Assembly (NCBI GenBank): GCA_934796165.1
Contig: CAKVOU010000011.1
Coordinates: 9,768 to 73,767, forward strand
Direction of reading: 5' to 3'
DNA: 64,000 bases
DNA from: an uncultured Eubacteriales bacterium
GTDB lineage: Bacteria; Bacillota; Clostridia; Oscillospirales; CAG-272
Part shown: positions 44,479 to 53,487 of the stretch, in pieces
How positions within the stretch are numbered: position 1 is the first letter of the stretch
How the letters are laid out: each line of letters starts with the position of its first letter
The notes under the pieces: model-generated
Database searches by the model: none
Told to the model about the DNA's origin: nothing
Seen by the model: the letters and a program-made list of their open reading frames with translations, nothing else
Made by a program: the position numbers and the translations under genes

Positions 44479-45171
44479 ATGAAAAAACTCAGGTTTCCCT
44501 CTGAATTGTGTTATCTGCTCGGACTTATCATCATGGCACTCGGTACCGCCTTTATGAACCGCGCCGAACTCGGCGTTTCCATGGTCGTGGCACCTGCCAA
44601 GGTATTCTCCATGAAGACCGGCTTTTCGTTCGGCTGGTCGGATGTCATTCTTCAGGTCGTGCTTCTGCTCGCGCTGTGTATCGTCATGCGGCGCTTCCGT
44701 GTGGGGTATCTCTTTTCCTTCGCTACGGCGTTTTTCTACGGAAGATTGCTCGACCTTTTCATTTTCCTCATGACGAACCTGCCGTCGGGGAATCTGCTCC
44801 TTCGTATTCTCTGGGCGTTTGTCGGTATGGCGGTGACCGCCGTCGGCGTCGCGTTCTTCTTACATACCTATTTCGCGCCGGAATCCTATGACCTGTTCGT
44901 CAGGGAAGTTTCGGAGAAATTCAAAATCCCCTTTGGTAAATTTAAAACGGCATATGACTGTGTGAGTCTGGCAATTGCCGTCATTATGACGTTTGCCCTC
45001 TTCGGCACACAGGTCTTTGAGGCATGGGGCAGAGGCAGCTTCGAGGGGATCGGTCCTGCCACCATCGTATGCGCCGTCATCAACGGTGCCATGATCGCCG
45101 CCTGCTCCCGGTGGATGCAGAGACATCTGGACCTTTTCGATCTTTTTCCGATTGCGGAATATTTCAAATAA
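44479..45171 (+). CDS. YczE/YitT-like integral membrane protein (DUF6198-type)
   Basis: The 230-residue product has five to six hydrophobic spans: LCYLLGLIIMALGTAFMN, VILQVVLLLALCIVM, LLRILWAFVGMAVTAVGVAFF and two more near the end. The motif GTAFMNRAELGVSMVVAPAKVFS after the first span is typical of the YczE/YitT superfamily, often annotated as DUF6198. Substrate unknown. The start at 44479 follows GGAAAGGG; the frame is open further upstream but crosses repeat copy B. Confidence 0.7.
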   Translation: MKKLRFPSELCYLLGLIIMALGTAFMNRAELGVSMVVAPAKVFSMKTGFSFGWSDVILQVVLLLALCIVMRRFRVGYLFSFATAFFYGRLLDLFIFLMTNLPSGNLLLRILWAFVGMAVTAVGVAFFLHTYFAPESYDLFVREVSEKFKIPFGKFKTAYDCVSLAIAVIMTFALFGTQVFEAWGRGSFEGIGPATIVCAVINGAMIAACSRWMQRHLDLFDLFPIAEYFK

Positions 45172-45251
45172 CCGAATTCACAGTCAGTTCATTATTGAAT
45201 GCTACCATACAACTTGAAAACGAATCACAGAAATCTATGAGGGAATTACGG

Positions 45252-48200
45252 ATGGAATCGGTAAATAACTGTAAAGAACTCAAATTGAATACAGGCGCGG
45301 GCGCGGTGATCGGCATCGATATCGGCTCCACGACGGCAAAGATCGTTGCCGTAGAGGACGGACGGGTCGTGTTTGAGTGCTACGAGCGACATTTTTCACA
45401 GGTGCGCGCCAAGGCACTGGAATTGGTCGGGCGCGCCAGAGCGTGTTTCCGGAGCGGAAAGGATACGCCGGTCAAGGTAGCGATCTCCGGCTCCGCTGGG
45501 CTGGGGCTTGCGGACGCCGCGGGGATCCCCTTTGTGCAGGAGGTCTTTGCAACGGGCGAGACGGTCAAGGCACTGGCTCCCGATACCTCGGTCGTCATTG
45601 AGCTTGGCGGCGAAGACGCAAAGGTCATCTTCTTTGACGGCGGTATGGACGAGCGCATGAACGGTTCGTGCGCCGGCGGAACGGGCGCGTTCATTGACCA
45701 GATGGCGACGCTCCTTGACGTTACGGTGGACGAAATGGACGCGCTTGCCCTGAAACATACCAGACTGTATCCCATCGCATCACGCTGCGGCGTGTTTGCC
45801 AAGACGGACATACAGCCCCTGCTCAACCAGGGCGCAAACAAAGAAGACATCGCCGCGAGCATCTATCAGGCGGTCGTCAGCCAGACCATCGCGGGTCTGG
45901 CGCAGGGCAGAAAGATCGAGGGCAAGGTCATGTTCCTCGGCGGCCCCCTGTATTACTGCCACGGCTTGCGCGAGCGGTTTGTCGATACGCTTCATCTGTC
46001 CTCCGGGAACGCCCTGTTCCCGGAGTACGGAAGATTTGCCGTCGCCATCGGGGCGGCGCAGTACGCGGCGGGGCAGGAGACCTCCTTTACCTACCCGGAA
46101 CTGACCGCGGCGATCGAAAAAAGTACCAGAGAAAAAACGGATATGCCCCATGCCGAGCCGCTCTTCCGGAGTGAGGCGGAGTACGAGGAATTCCGTGCGC
46201 GTCACGGAAAGGCGGCGGTCCGCTATACCTATCCCAAGGATTATGCGGGCGATGCGTATCTCGGCATTGACTGCGGCAGTACGACAACCAAACTGCTCCT
46301 CATGGCAGAGGACGGCTCCGTGCTGTATACTTATTACAGCTCCAACAGAGGAAATCCCGTCTCCATCGTCAGGGATCAGCTGATCCAGATCCGCGAGCTC
46401 TGCGCTGACCGGATCCGAATCCGCGGCAGTGCCGTTACCGGATACGGGGAGGAGCTCATCCGCCACGCATTCCGCGTGGACCGCGGGCTGGTCGAGACCA
46501 TGGCGCACTTCACCGCCGCCAGATTCTTCAACCCGAAGGTCGATTTCATTCTGGACATCGGCGGACAGGATATCAAATGCTTCAAGGTCAAGGATAATGC
46601 CATCGACAGCATCATGCTCAACGAGGCGTGCTCCTCCGGCTGCGGTTCCTTCATTGAAACCTTTGCAAAATCCATGGGCTACGGCGTGGAAGAGTTCTCA
46701 AAGCTCGGCTTGTTTGCCGACGCCCCCGTGGAGCTCGGCTCCCGGTGCACCGTCTTTATGAACTCCTCCGTCAAGGAGGCACAGAAGAACGGCGCGTCGG
46801 TCGGCGATATTTCCGCAGGGCTTTCCATGAGTGTGGTCAAGAACGCGATCTACAAGGTCATCCGTGCCAACAGCGCGGACGAGTTGGGCCGTGAGATCGT
46901 GGTGCAGGGCGGTACCTTCTATAACGACGCCGTGCTCCGCAGTTTTGAAAGAGAGATCGGCAGGAATGTCATCCGTCCCGCCATCGCGGGTCTGATGGGC
47001 GCTTACGGCGCGGCGCTTTACGTCCGTTCCCTGAAGCTCCCGGAATCCACGCTTCTGCCGCTTGCCGACCTGTACGCATTCACCCATTCGGCAAAGTCCG
47101 CGACCTGCCACGGCTGTACCAACCAGTGCCGCCTGACGATCAACATCTTCTCCGGCGGGGAAAAGTATATCTCCGGCAACAAGTGTGAAAAGGGTGCCGG
47201 GATCCGCACCGATTCCCCGGAGTTTGAGGTGCTTCCCAACCTGCATGAATTCAAGAGACAGAAAATGCTGTCGCTCTCGCCGGTCGAGGGCGGGCGGAGA
47301 TCGGATATCACCATCGGTTTCCCGCAGGCGCTCGGTATGTATGAGCTGGCGCCCTTCTTCCACGCGATTTTCTCGGACCTCGGCTTCCGCGTCGTGCTGT
47401 CCGGGATGTCCTCCCGCGCGATCTATACGCTGGGGCAGTACAGTATCCCGTCGGATACCGCCTGCTATCCCGCAAAGATCATGCACGGGCACGTGGAAAA
47501 ACTGCTTTCCGACGGCGTGGACGCAATCTTCTACCCCTGCCTGTCCTACAACTTTGACGAGAACCTCGGCACCAACCACTACAACTGCCCGGTGGTTGCG
47601 TACTATTCCGAGCTTCTCGCGAGCAATATGGACGATCTCAAAAAGACAAAATTCCTTTACCCCTACCTCAACATCAACAGTGAACGGGAATTGACGCGGG
47701 GGCTCTGGAGAATGCTTACCGCCAATTTCGGAACCGGATTTACCAAGCATGAGGTGCTTCATGCCGTCCGCGCGGGATATGCCGCTTACGGTGCGTGGAT
47801 GAAGGACATCCGGAAAGAGGGAAAGCGCGCGCTTGCATACGCAAAGGAGCACGCAAAACGGATCATGGTGCTTGCGGGACGTCCGTATCACATTGACCCG
47901 GAGATCGGACATGGCATCGACCGGCTGGCGACTGCACTCGGATTCTGTGTGGTCAGTGAGGACAGCATCAGCGATCTGACGGAGCAAAAGCCCGTCAACG
48001 TCCTCAACCAGTGGACCTATCACGCCCGGTTGTACAGTGCCGCGCACTACGCGGCGTCGCACGAAGGCGTGGAGATGGTTCAGCTCGTGTCCTTCGGCTG
48101 CGGCATTGATGCCATTACCGCCGACGAGGTGCGTTCTGTCATGGAGCACGCGGGTCGGCTTTATACCCAGATCAAGATCGACGAGATCACCAATCTCGGT

Positions 48201-48281
48201 GCGGTCAACATTCGTCTGCGCAGTCTGCTCGGTGCTCTTGAACTGGCAGAGCGGGACGGAAAGGAGACTTGCCACGCATGA
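45252..48281 (+). CDS. Acyl-CoA dehydratase activase family protein, ATPase part (BcrAD/BadFG-DUF2229)
   Basis: The 1009-residue product contains two ASKHA ATPase domains of the 2-hydroxyglutaryl-CoA dehydratase activator family. The first starts at GIDIGSTTAKIVAVEDG (about residue 19) with NGSCAGGTGAFIDQM; the second at GIDCGSTTTKLLLMAEDG (about residue 337) with NEACSSGCGSFIETFA, whose cysteines would hold the bridging 4Fe-4S cluster. A CHGCTNQC cluster motif and a DUF2229 region (from about residue 680) follow. These large relatives lack a defined substrate. The start at 45252 has AGGGA seven bases upstream; an ATG 15 bases earlier has no site. The dehydratase-like half is encoded by the next, overlapping gene rather than fused. 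Confidence 0.85.
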   Translation: MESVNNCKELKLNTGAGAVIGIDIGSTTAKIVAVEDGRVVFECYERHFSQVRAKALELVGRARACFRSGKDTPVKVAISGSAGLGLADAAGIPFVQEVFATGETVKALAPDTSVVIELGGEDAKVIFFDGGMDERMNGSCAGGTGAFIDQMATLLDVTVDEMDALALKHTRLYPIASRCGVFAKTDIQPLLNQGANKEDIAASIYQAVVSQTIAGLAQGRKIEGKVMFLGGPLYYCHGLRERFVDTLHLSSGNALFPEYGRFAVAIGAAQYAAGQETSFTYPELTAAIEKSTREKTDMPHAEPLFRSEAEYEEFRARHGKAAVRYTYPKDYAGDAYLGIDCGSTTTKLLLMAEDGSVLYTYYSSNRGNPVSIVRDQLIQIRELCADRIRIRGSAVTGYGEELIRHAFRVDRGLVETMAHFTAARFFNPKVDFILDIGGQDIKCFKVKDNAIDSIMLNEACSSGCGSFIETFAKSMGYGVEEFSKLGLFADAPVELGSRCTVFMNSSVKEAQKNGASVGDISAGLSMSVVKNAIYKVIRANSADELGREIVVQGGTFYNDAVLRSFEREIGRNVIRPAIAGLMGAYGAALYVRSLKLPESTLLPLADLYAFTHSAKSATCHGCTNQCRLTINIFSGGEKYISGNKCEKGAGIRTDSPEFEVLPNLHEFKRQKMLSLSPVEGGRRSDITIGFPQALGMYELAPFFHAIFSDLGFRVVLSGMSSRAIYTLGQYSIPSDTACYPAKIMHGHVEKLLSDGVDAIFYPCLSYNFDENLGTNHYNCPVVAYYSELLASNMDDLKKTKFLYPYLNINSERELTRGLWRMLTANFGTGFTKHEVLHAVRAGYAAYGAWMKDIRKEGKRALAYAKEHAKRIMVLAGRPYHIDPEIGHGIDRLATALGFCVVSEDSISDLTEQKPVNVLNQWTYHARLYSAAHYAASHEGVEMVQLVSFGCGIDAITADEVRSVMEHAGRLYTQIKIDEITNLGAVNIRLRSLLGALELAERDGKETCHA

Positions 48282-49690
48282 CGGCGTTTGCACCCGAAAA
48301 AGAAAAACAGAATGTCCGCCCGTCGGCGGAGCCGGCAGGGGAGACCTCCTGCCCGCCCGGCTGCACCGGATGCTCCACGATTGACGAAGAGGGGATCATT
48401 CACCGGATCCCGTTTACCAAGGAGATGAAGGAGACCTACCGGATTCTCGTCCCCAATATGCTTCCGATGCATTTCGAGATGATCTGCAAGATCTTCGATC
48501 ATTACGGATACACTTCGGAGGTGCTGACCGACGGATCGCACGGCGACAGCCGGACGGTCATCGACAAGGGACTCAAGTATGTACATAACGATACGTGCTA
48601 CCCCGCTTTGCTCATTATCGGGCAGTTTCTGACCGCGCTGGACAGCGGCAGATACGACACTCACAAGGTGGCGCTTCTTCTGTCCCAGACCGGCGGCGGC
48701 TGCCGCGCGTCCAATTATATTCCGCTGCTCCGCAAGGCGCTTATCAAGGCAGGGTACGGGTATATCCCCGTGATCTCCTTCAACCTCGCAGGGCTTGAAG
48801 AGAATCCCGGCTTCAAGCTGACGCTCCCCATCCTGCACCGCCTGGCTTACGGAATGATTTATGCCGATCTCATTATGTTGCTCCGTAACCAGTGTAAGCC
48901 GTATGAGCTTCACGCGGGCGACTCCGACCGCATGGCGGACAAATGGACGGAAATTCTGACCAACGAAATGGCAGAGGCGAAGGTTATTCGTTACAGACGG
49001 GTCAAAAAGAATTACGTCCGTGTGCTTGACGCCTTCGCGTCGATCCCTATGCAGCCGCGCGACGCGGTCAAGGTCGGCGTGGTCGGGGAGATTTACATCA
49101 AGTTTTCCCCGCTCGGCAACAATAACCTGGAAGACTTCCTCAACGCCGAGGGCGCGGAGGTCGTCAAAGGCGGGCTTGTGGATTTCTGCATCTTCTGTGT
49201 TTACAACGGAATCATGGACAACCGGCTTTACGGTCTGCACAGACGGACGGGATGGGTCTATCGTCTCATTTACCGTTTCCTCTGCAAAAAGCAGATGGAT
49301 CTCATCCGCACGATCGAGCGGCACGGAAGGTTTGCCCCTCCGCCGTATTTCGACCATATGAAGGACCTGGTACAGGGTGTCATCGGGTACGGTGCCAAGA
49401 TGGGCGAGGGCTGGCTCCTCACAGCGGAACTGCTTGATCACATCGAATCCGGTATTGAAAACGTCGTCTGTGTTCAGCCGTTCGGATGCCTGCCCAACCA
49501 CATCGTGGGAAAGGGCAAGATGCGACAGGTCAAGGAAGCGCATCCGGAGGCGAACATCATCGCGGTGGATTACGACCCCAGCGCGACGCGTATCAACCAG
49601 GAGAATCGTCTCAAGCTCATGCTTGCCAACGCCAAGAAAACGCCTGTCCGCGGAGACACCTCCGTGACGGGCAAGCCGGAGAAGTGCTGA
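48278..49690 (+). CDS. 2-hydroxyacyl-CoA dehydratase-like protein, partner of the activase
   Basis: The 470-residue product corresponds to the C-terminal part of the large activase-related proteins of Clostridia. It has a Cys-rich start (SCPPGCTGCSTID), KYVHNDTCYPALLIIGQF near residue 100, TGGGCRASNYIPLLRKAL near residue 140 and CVQPFGCLPNHIVGKG near residue 400; these cysteines resemble the iron-sulfur ligands of the dehydratase D component. AAGGAG lies 11 bases before the ATG, whose last bases form the TGA stop of the activase gene, so the pair is translationally coupled and probably forms a complex. A strong terminator follows. Confidence 0.85.
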   Translation: MTAFAPEKEKQNVRPSAEPAGETSCPPGCTGCSTIDEEGIIHRIPFTKEMKETYRILVPNMLPMHFEMICKIFDHYGYTSEVLTDGSHGDSRTVIDKGLKYVHNDTCYPALLIIGQFLTALDSGRYDTHKVALLLSQTGGGCRASNYIPLLRKALIKAGYGYIPVISFNLAGLEENPGFKLTLPILHRLAYGMIYADLIMLLRNQCKPYELHAGDSDRMADKWTEILTNEMAEAKVIRYRRVKKNYVRVLDAFASIPMQPRDAVKVGVVGEIYIKFSPLGNNNLEDFLNAEGAEVVKGGLVDFCIFCVYNGIMDNRLYGLHRRTGWVYRLIYRFLCKKQMDLIRTIERHGRFAPPPYFDHMKDLVQGVIGYGAKMGEGWLLTAELLDHIESGIENVVCVQPFGCLPNHIVGKGKMRQVKEAHPEANIIAVDYDPSATRINQENRLKLMLANAKKTPVRGDTSVTGKPEKC

Positions 49691-49772
49691 GATACTGCTG
49701 TGTTATCTGCTGAACCGGGAAAAATCTCGGGTGCAGCCGTGCTGTTTTTACGAAACCGAAAAGAATCTTTTC

Positions 49773-49815
49773 CCCCGCCGCACCGCCATTTCATGGCGAC
49801 GCGGCGGGGCTTTTT
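49773..49815 (+). terminator. Terminator of the activase locus
   Basis: CCCCGCCGC...GCGGCGGGG with an inner CGCCAT/ATGGCG stem and a run of five T. Confidence 0.9.
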
Positions 49816-49884
49816 GTGCCATTTCCCGGTTCCCTCATTCCGCCCCGTCAGTTTTTCTCAGTACCTTTCTTTGGTTCTGCCCAT

Positions 49885-49977
49885 TCCGCCCCGTCGGCGT
49901 GGGCGACTTCCGCCCCCGTCGCGCCAACTCCGGCGCCGCGCCGGCGGACTTCCGCCGCCCGCCCCGCCGGGGCGGGC
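49885..49977 (+). repeat. Intergenic stem-loop repeat, copy C
   Basis: Contains GCGACTTCCGCC (49903-49914) and GCGGACTTCCGCCGCCC (49944-49960). The flanks CCGCCCCGTCGG and GCCCCGCCGGGGCGG are largely complementary. It lies between the activase terminator and the spoIIIA promoter. Confidence 0.75.
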
Positions 49978-50025
49978 ATTCTCTTGTTTTTCTCTCCCTC
50001 CTCCCCGATTATTTTCGCGGACAGG

Positions 50026-50053
50026 TTCTAATTGCCGGACAGCGGCATACAGT
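50026..50053 (+). promoter_or_regulatory. Possible sigma-E promoter of spoIIIA
   Basis: CATACAGT (50046-50053) fits the sigma-E -10 consensus CATACA-T, and TTCTAATT (50026-50033) is a fair -35 at the right distance. The spoIIIA operon of Bacillus is sigma-E dependent in the mother cell. Confidence 0.55.
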
Positions 50054-50099
50054 ATAGCACAGCTTGTTCGGGAGGTGAGGACATACGCCGAGAGTCAGT

Positions 50100-51131
50100 G
50101 TGAAGACCTTGGGCGGGACGGCGGGAAAGCAACCTGTCCCTCCCGCAATTCCGGAACTGCTTGTCAGACTGCTTCCGTACCGCGTAACCGATGCCGTGAA
50201 CCTGGCGATCCGGGAAGGCAAGGTGAAAGGCAGAATCGAAGAGATCCGGCTCCGCCGCGGACGGCAGATGTCGCTGACAGTCGGCGGGCAAAACCTGTTT
50301 TTGCCGGTCACCATGGACGCATCCGGTATGGAGTTACTGCTCGCCGTGCTTGCCGGCGGTTCCATCTATGCCCATGAGGAAACCCTCCGCGCGGGCTTTC
50401 TGACACTTCCCGGCGGAATCCGCGTCGGTGTCGGCGGACGTGCCTCGGTCTTGGACGGAAGAGTGACGGGAATATCGGAAATATCTGCCCTTTCGATCCG
50501 GATTCCCGGCAGATTTGCTGTTTCGGGTGCTCCGGTACGGGAACTTCTGGAGGCGGGGCAGTGGACGGGCGGCGTACTTATCTGGTCGCCGCCGGGCGAG
50601 GGAAAAACCACCCTGCTTTCTGCGGCGGCGCTTGCCTGCGCGGAAGGCTCTGACGGTCACCCCGCCAAACGCACCGTGTTTGTGGATACCCGCGGGGAGA
50701 GCGACTTCCCGGAGGACGGCGGTGCCTGTGCGCTTGACGTTCTGCGAGGGTACCCGAAGGCGGAGGGGATCGGGATCGGCTGCCGGACACTCGGTGCCGA
50801 GGTGTTGTTTTGCGATGAAATCGGTGCGGAGGAAACGGCGGCTGTCCTTTCCACGGCAAATTGCGGGGTACCCCTCGTCGCAACCGCTCACGCGGGAAAC
50901 GTGGCGGAACTGTTGCGCCGCCCCGGCTTTGCGGAGTTACACCGGGTACGGGTGTTCGGCACCTACCTTGGTATCCGCAAGGACGGTCACGGCGGATTTC
51001 ACTTTGAAAAAACAGATTGGGAGGCGGCAGATGCTCATCAAATTACTGGGAGTGATTCTGGTGGCGGCGGCGGGAGTGATTCCGGCGATCCGTGTCAGTC
51101 TCGGGGAACGCCGCCGCCTTCGTCAGACTGA
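50100..51131 (+). CDS. spoIIIAA: Stage III sporulation protein AA (ATPase)
   Basis: The 343-residue product is the secretion-type ATPase of the SpoIIIA-SpoIIQ feeding-tube channel. It shows IEEIRLRRGRQMSLTV near residue 46, GFLTLPGGIRVGVGGR near 97, Walker A SPPGEGKTTLL near 163 and Walker B VLFCDEIGAEET near 238. The GTG at 50100 is the only start available after the last in-frame stop; the strong GGAGGTGAGG is about 20 bases upstream, so initiation is unclear. The last 33 residues (Gly/Ser/Asp-rich) are read through the start of spoIIIAB, an overlap of 101 bases. Confidence 0.94.
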   Translation: MKTLGGTAGKQPVPPAIPELLVRLLPYRVTDAVNLAIREGKVKGRIEEIRLRRGRQMSLTVGGQNLFLPVTMDASGMELLLAVLAGGSIYAHEETLRAGFLTLPGGIRVGVGGRASVLDGRVTGISEISALSIRIPGRFAVSGAPVRELLEAGQWTGGVLIWSPPGEGKTTLLSAAALACAEGSDGHPAKRTVFVDTRGESDFPEDGGACALDVLRGYPKAEGIGIGCRTLGAEVLFCDEIGAEETAAVLSTANCGVPLVATAHAGNVAELLRRPGFAELHRVRVFGTYLGIRKDGHGGFHFEKTDWEAADAHQITGSDSGGGGGSDSGDPCQSRGTPPPSSD

Positions 51132-51492
51132 AGCGTTTCTTGCACTTTGCCGGCTTGCCTTGGAGCAGACCGCCACGCTTGGTGCGGCGGTACCGGAGAT
51201 TCTCAAACGGGCAGAGGGGCTGTGCTTCGCCTGCGGCGCGCCGGAACCGGATGCCGCGGCACTGGTAGCGGCGGCTGAAGAAAGTCTGCCGCCGGAGGGC
51301 GCGCAGGCGCTTTCCATGGTGTTCGGCAGTGCGGCGGGAACAAGAGAAGAGCAGGTGGCAAGATGCCGCGCGGCGGTAGCTGTCATGGAGAATATTCAGA
51401 AAAAGCAGTCGGAGGAGCTTCGCGGCAAGCTGCGCACGGGAATCGTTCTGCCGCTTTCCGCGGCGGCAATCGCGCTTCTGCTTCTCTGGTAA
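51031..51492 (+). CDS. spoIIIAB: Stage III sporulation protein AB
   Basis: The 153-residue product has an N-terminal membrane span (LLGVILVAAAGVIPAI), a helical GspF-like middle region and a C-terminal span (GIVLPLSAAAIALLLLW), as in SpoIIIAB. GGGAGG lies before the ATG at 51031, inside spoIIIAA. The following 195-base gap before spoIIIAC shows nothing recognisable. Confidence 0.93.
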   Translation: MLIKLLGVILVAAAGVIPAIRVSLGERRRLRQTEAFLALCRLALEQTATLGAAVPEILKRAEGLCFACGAPEPDAAALVAAAEESLPPEGAQALSMVFGSAAGTREEQVARCRAAVAVMENIQKKQSEELRGKLRTGIVLPLSAAAIALLLLW

Positions 51493-51687
51493 ACGGTCAA
51501 AGCAAGTAAGGCTTTGCCGGCTCCGGAGAATCGGTGGGATACCTTGTGTCCGCAACCGCCGTCCTGCGTTCTTTGCGCCGGACGGAAGCGGACAGAGGTC
51601 GGACCGCGCGCTTGATACGGATGATTCTTGGACGCGTTCCCCGGGAAGCCGGGCAACAAGACGGAAAACAGGAAGGACGGTACAGAT

Positions 51688-51882
51688 ATGGATGTCGGAT
51701 TGATCATACAGGTCGCCGGAATCGGGATACTGGTCGGGATCTGCGCGCAGATACTGAACAAAACCGGGCGGGATGAACAGGCAACGATGGTCATTGTCGC
51801 GGGGATCGTGGTCGTACTCTGTATGCTGATCGGAGAGATCGGCAAATTGTTCGACCTCATTTCCACGGTATTCGGTTTCTGA
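51688..51882 (+). CDS. spoIIIAC: Stage III sporulation protein AC
   Basis: The 64-residue product with two membrane helices (LIIQVAGIGILVGICAQILN and ATMVIVAGIVVVLCMLIGEI) matches SpoIIIAC in length and pattern, including the KTGRDEQA loop. AGGAAGG precedes the ATG at 51688. It begins the tightly packed AC-AD-AE part of the operon. Confidence 0.95.
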   Translation: MDVGLIIQVAGIGILVGICAQILNKTGRDEQATMVIVAGIVVVLCMLIGEIGKLFDLISTVFGF

Positions 51883-51885
51883 CAG

Positions 51886-52272
51886 ATGACAATGCTTCTG
51901 CGGATCACGGGAGCGGCAATGGTCGCATTGTTTGCGCTTACCATCCTGAAAAGTACCCGACCGGAATTCGTTCTGCCCCTCCGGCTCGCCGCGACGGTTA
52001 TCGTGTTTGGCGCCGCGTTCCTTTTGTCCGAACCGGTGATTACATATCTCCGCTCACTCTCGGACGGGCTGGGGCTTGGCGGGGAGACGGAAATTGTATT
52101 CCGCGCGCTTGCGGCGGCATTTCTTACCCAGATCGCCGCGGGTATCTGCCGGGAAAACGGGGAAGCGACGCTCGCCTCCGGCGTGGAATTTGCAGGGCGG
52201 GCAACCGTGCTTGTGTTGTGCCTGCCGCTTCTCGGGTCAGTGCTGACGCTTGCAAGGGGGCTGCTCGAATGA
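51886..52272 (+). CDS. spoIIIAD: Stage III sporulation protein AD
   Basis: The 128-residue membrane protein shows the AC-like domain with ILKSTRPEFVLPLRLAATV near residue 21 and a FLTQIAAGICRENGEATLAS stretch near residue 79. It starts three bases after spoIIIAC and its stop codon overlaps spoIIIAE (ATGA). Confidence 0.95.
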   Translation: MTMLLRITGAAMVALFALTILKSTRPEFVLPLRLAATVIVFGAAFLLSEPVITYLRSLSDGLGLGGETEIVFRALAAAFLTQIAAGICRENGEATLASGVEFAGRATVLVLCLPLLGSVLTLARGLLE

Positions 52273-53474
52273 AGAAAAAGATGAGACGGACAGTTCCGCG
52301 GTGCTTTTTGTTTCGCTCGCTTGCCTTCCTCGGTGTGATAGGGGTACTGACCGTATTTCTGTGCCTTCCCACGTTTGCAGCGGGTCAGAGTGGGGATACT
52401 GCCGACCTGCCGGCAGAAGCCATGACCTTGCCGGATTCCTATTCCGATCTGGAGGAGGCAATCCCGGAGGAGGTGCGGGACCTGCTTCCCGACGGTTTGT
52501 TTTCGGAGAATGCGGGGGAGGTCTCGGAGGCGGTTGAAAAACTGAGTGATCCTGCATTTCTCCTTTCCTTGTTTGTTGCGCTTTCCGGCACCGGGGTCAG
52601 AGCGGCGCTTTCACTGTTCCTGACTTTGTGCGGTATCCTGATTCTCAGTTCGGTGGCGGGAAGTGTCCGCGAGGGACTCAGCGGGGGCGGAGGCGAGACC
52701 TTTCAGTTTTGTGTCCGGATCACGGTATTTGCCGCGATCGGCTCGACGCTTGCGGGGACTGTGGAAATGGTTCGGACCTATTTTTCTCATCTGACGGAGT
52801 TCTGCTCGTCGCTTGTTCCGCTCCTCGGCACGCTTTACGCCATCGGCGGGAATGTCAGGGGAGCCGTTACCTCCACCGCCGTGCTGGAGCTTTACCTTTC
52901 CGCAATCGGTACGCTTGCGGCGAGTACCGTGACGCCTTTGTTCTGCGTCTGTCTCGTGCTTCTTCTGATCGGTGCGTTCGGCTCTCTTGATACCTCGGCA
53001 TTTTCCGGATTCCTCCGGAAAACCTATACAACGGTGCTTGCATTCTTTATGCTTTTACTCAGTTTGTTGCTTGCAGGACGGTCGGTGCTTGCCGCCGGAA
53101 ATGACAGCGTAGGGCTTCGTGGCGTGCGTTTCGCAGTCGGGAATTTTGTTCCTGTCGTCGGCGGAACGGTGGCGGATATGACCGGGGCGGTCGCGGCAGG
53201 AGTGGAATATCTGCGCGGAACAGTCGGGGTCACGCTTCTTTTCCTGCTTGCCGTGCTCCTGCTTCCTACCGTACTCGGGCTGTTCCTGACCCGCGCGTCC
53301 TTCAGTCTTGCGTCGGGTGTCGCGGGACTTCTCGGTTGTCGGGAGGAAAAGGGACTTCTGTCCGGAATTTCCGATCTGTACGGCTATCTCATCGGGATTG
53401 CCTGCCTTTGCGCGTCGGTTGCGGTGGTGGCGCTCGCTATCCTTGTGACCACTGCCGCCGCCATCGGAACTTAA
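52269..53474 (+). CDS. spoIIIAE: Stage III sporulation protein AE
   Basis: The 401-residue polytopic protein has a cleavable-looking signal (LTVFLCLPTFAAGQ), an acidic external segment, then eight or so spans. Family stretches such as TLYAIGGNVRGAVTSTAVLE and FVPVVGGTVADMTGAV are present. It is an integral part of the mother-cell channel complex. The ATG at 52269 overlaps the spoIIIAD stop. Confidence 0.94.
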   Translation: MKKKMRRTVPRCFLFRSLAFLGVIGVLTVFLCLPTFAAGQSGDTADLPAEAMTLPDSYSDLEEAIPEEVRDLLPDGLFSENAGEVSEAVEKLSDPAFLLSLFVALSGTGVRAALSLFLTLCGILILSSVAGSVREGLSGGGGETFQFCVRITVFAAIGSTLAGTVEMVRTYFSHLTEFCSSLVPLLGTLYAIGGNVRGAVTSTAVLELYLSAIGTLAASTVTPLFCVCLVLLLIGAFGSLDTSAFSGFLRKTYTTVLAFFMLLLSLLLAGRSVLAAGNDSVGLRGVRFAVGNFVPVVGGTVADMTGAVAAGVEYLRGTVGVTLLFLLAVLLLPTVLGLFLTRASFSLASGVAGLLGCREEKGLLSGISDLYGYLIGIACLCASVAVVALAILVTTAAAIGT

Positions 53475-53487
53475 CGGAGGGGACGGA

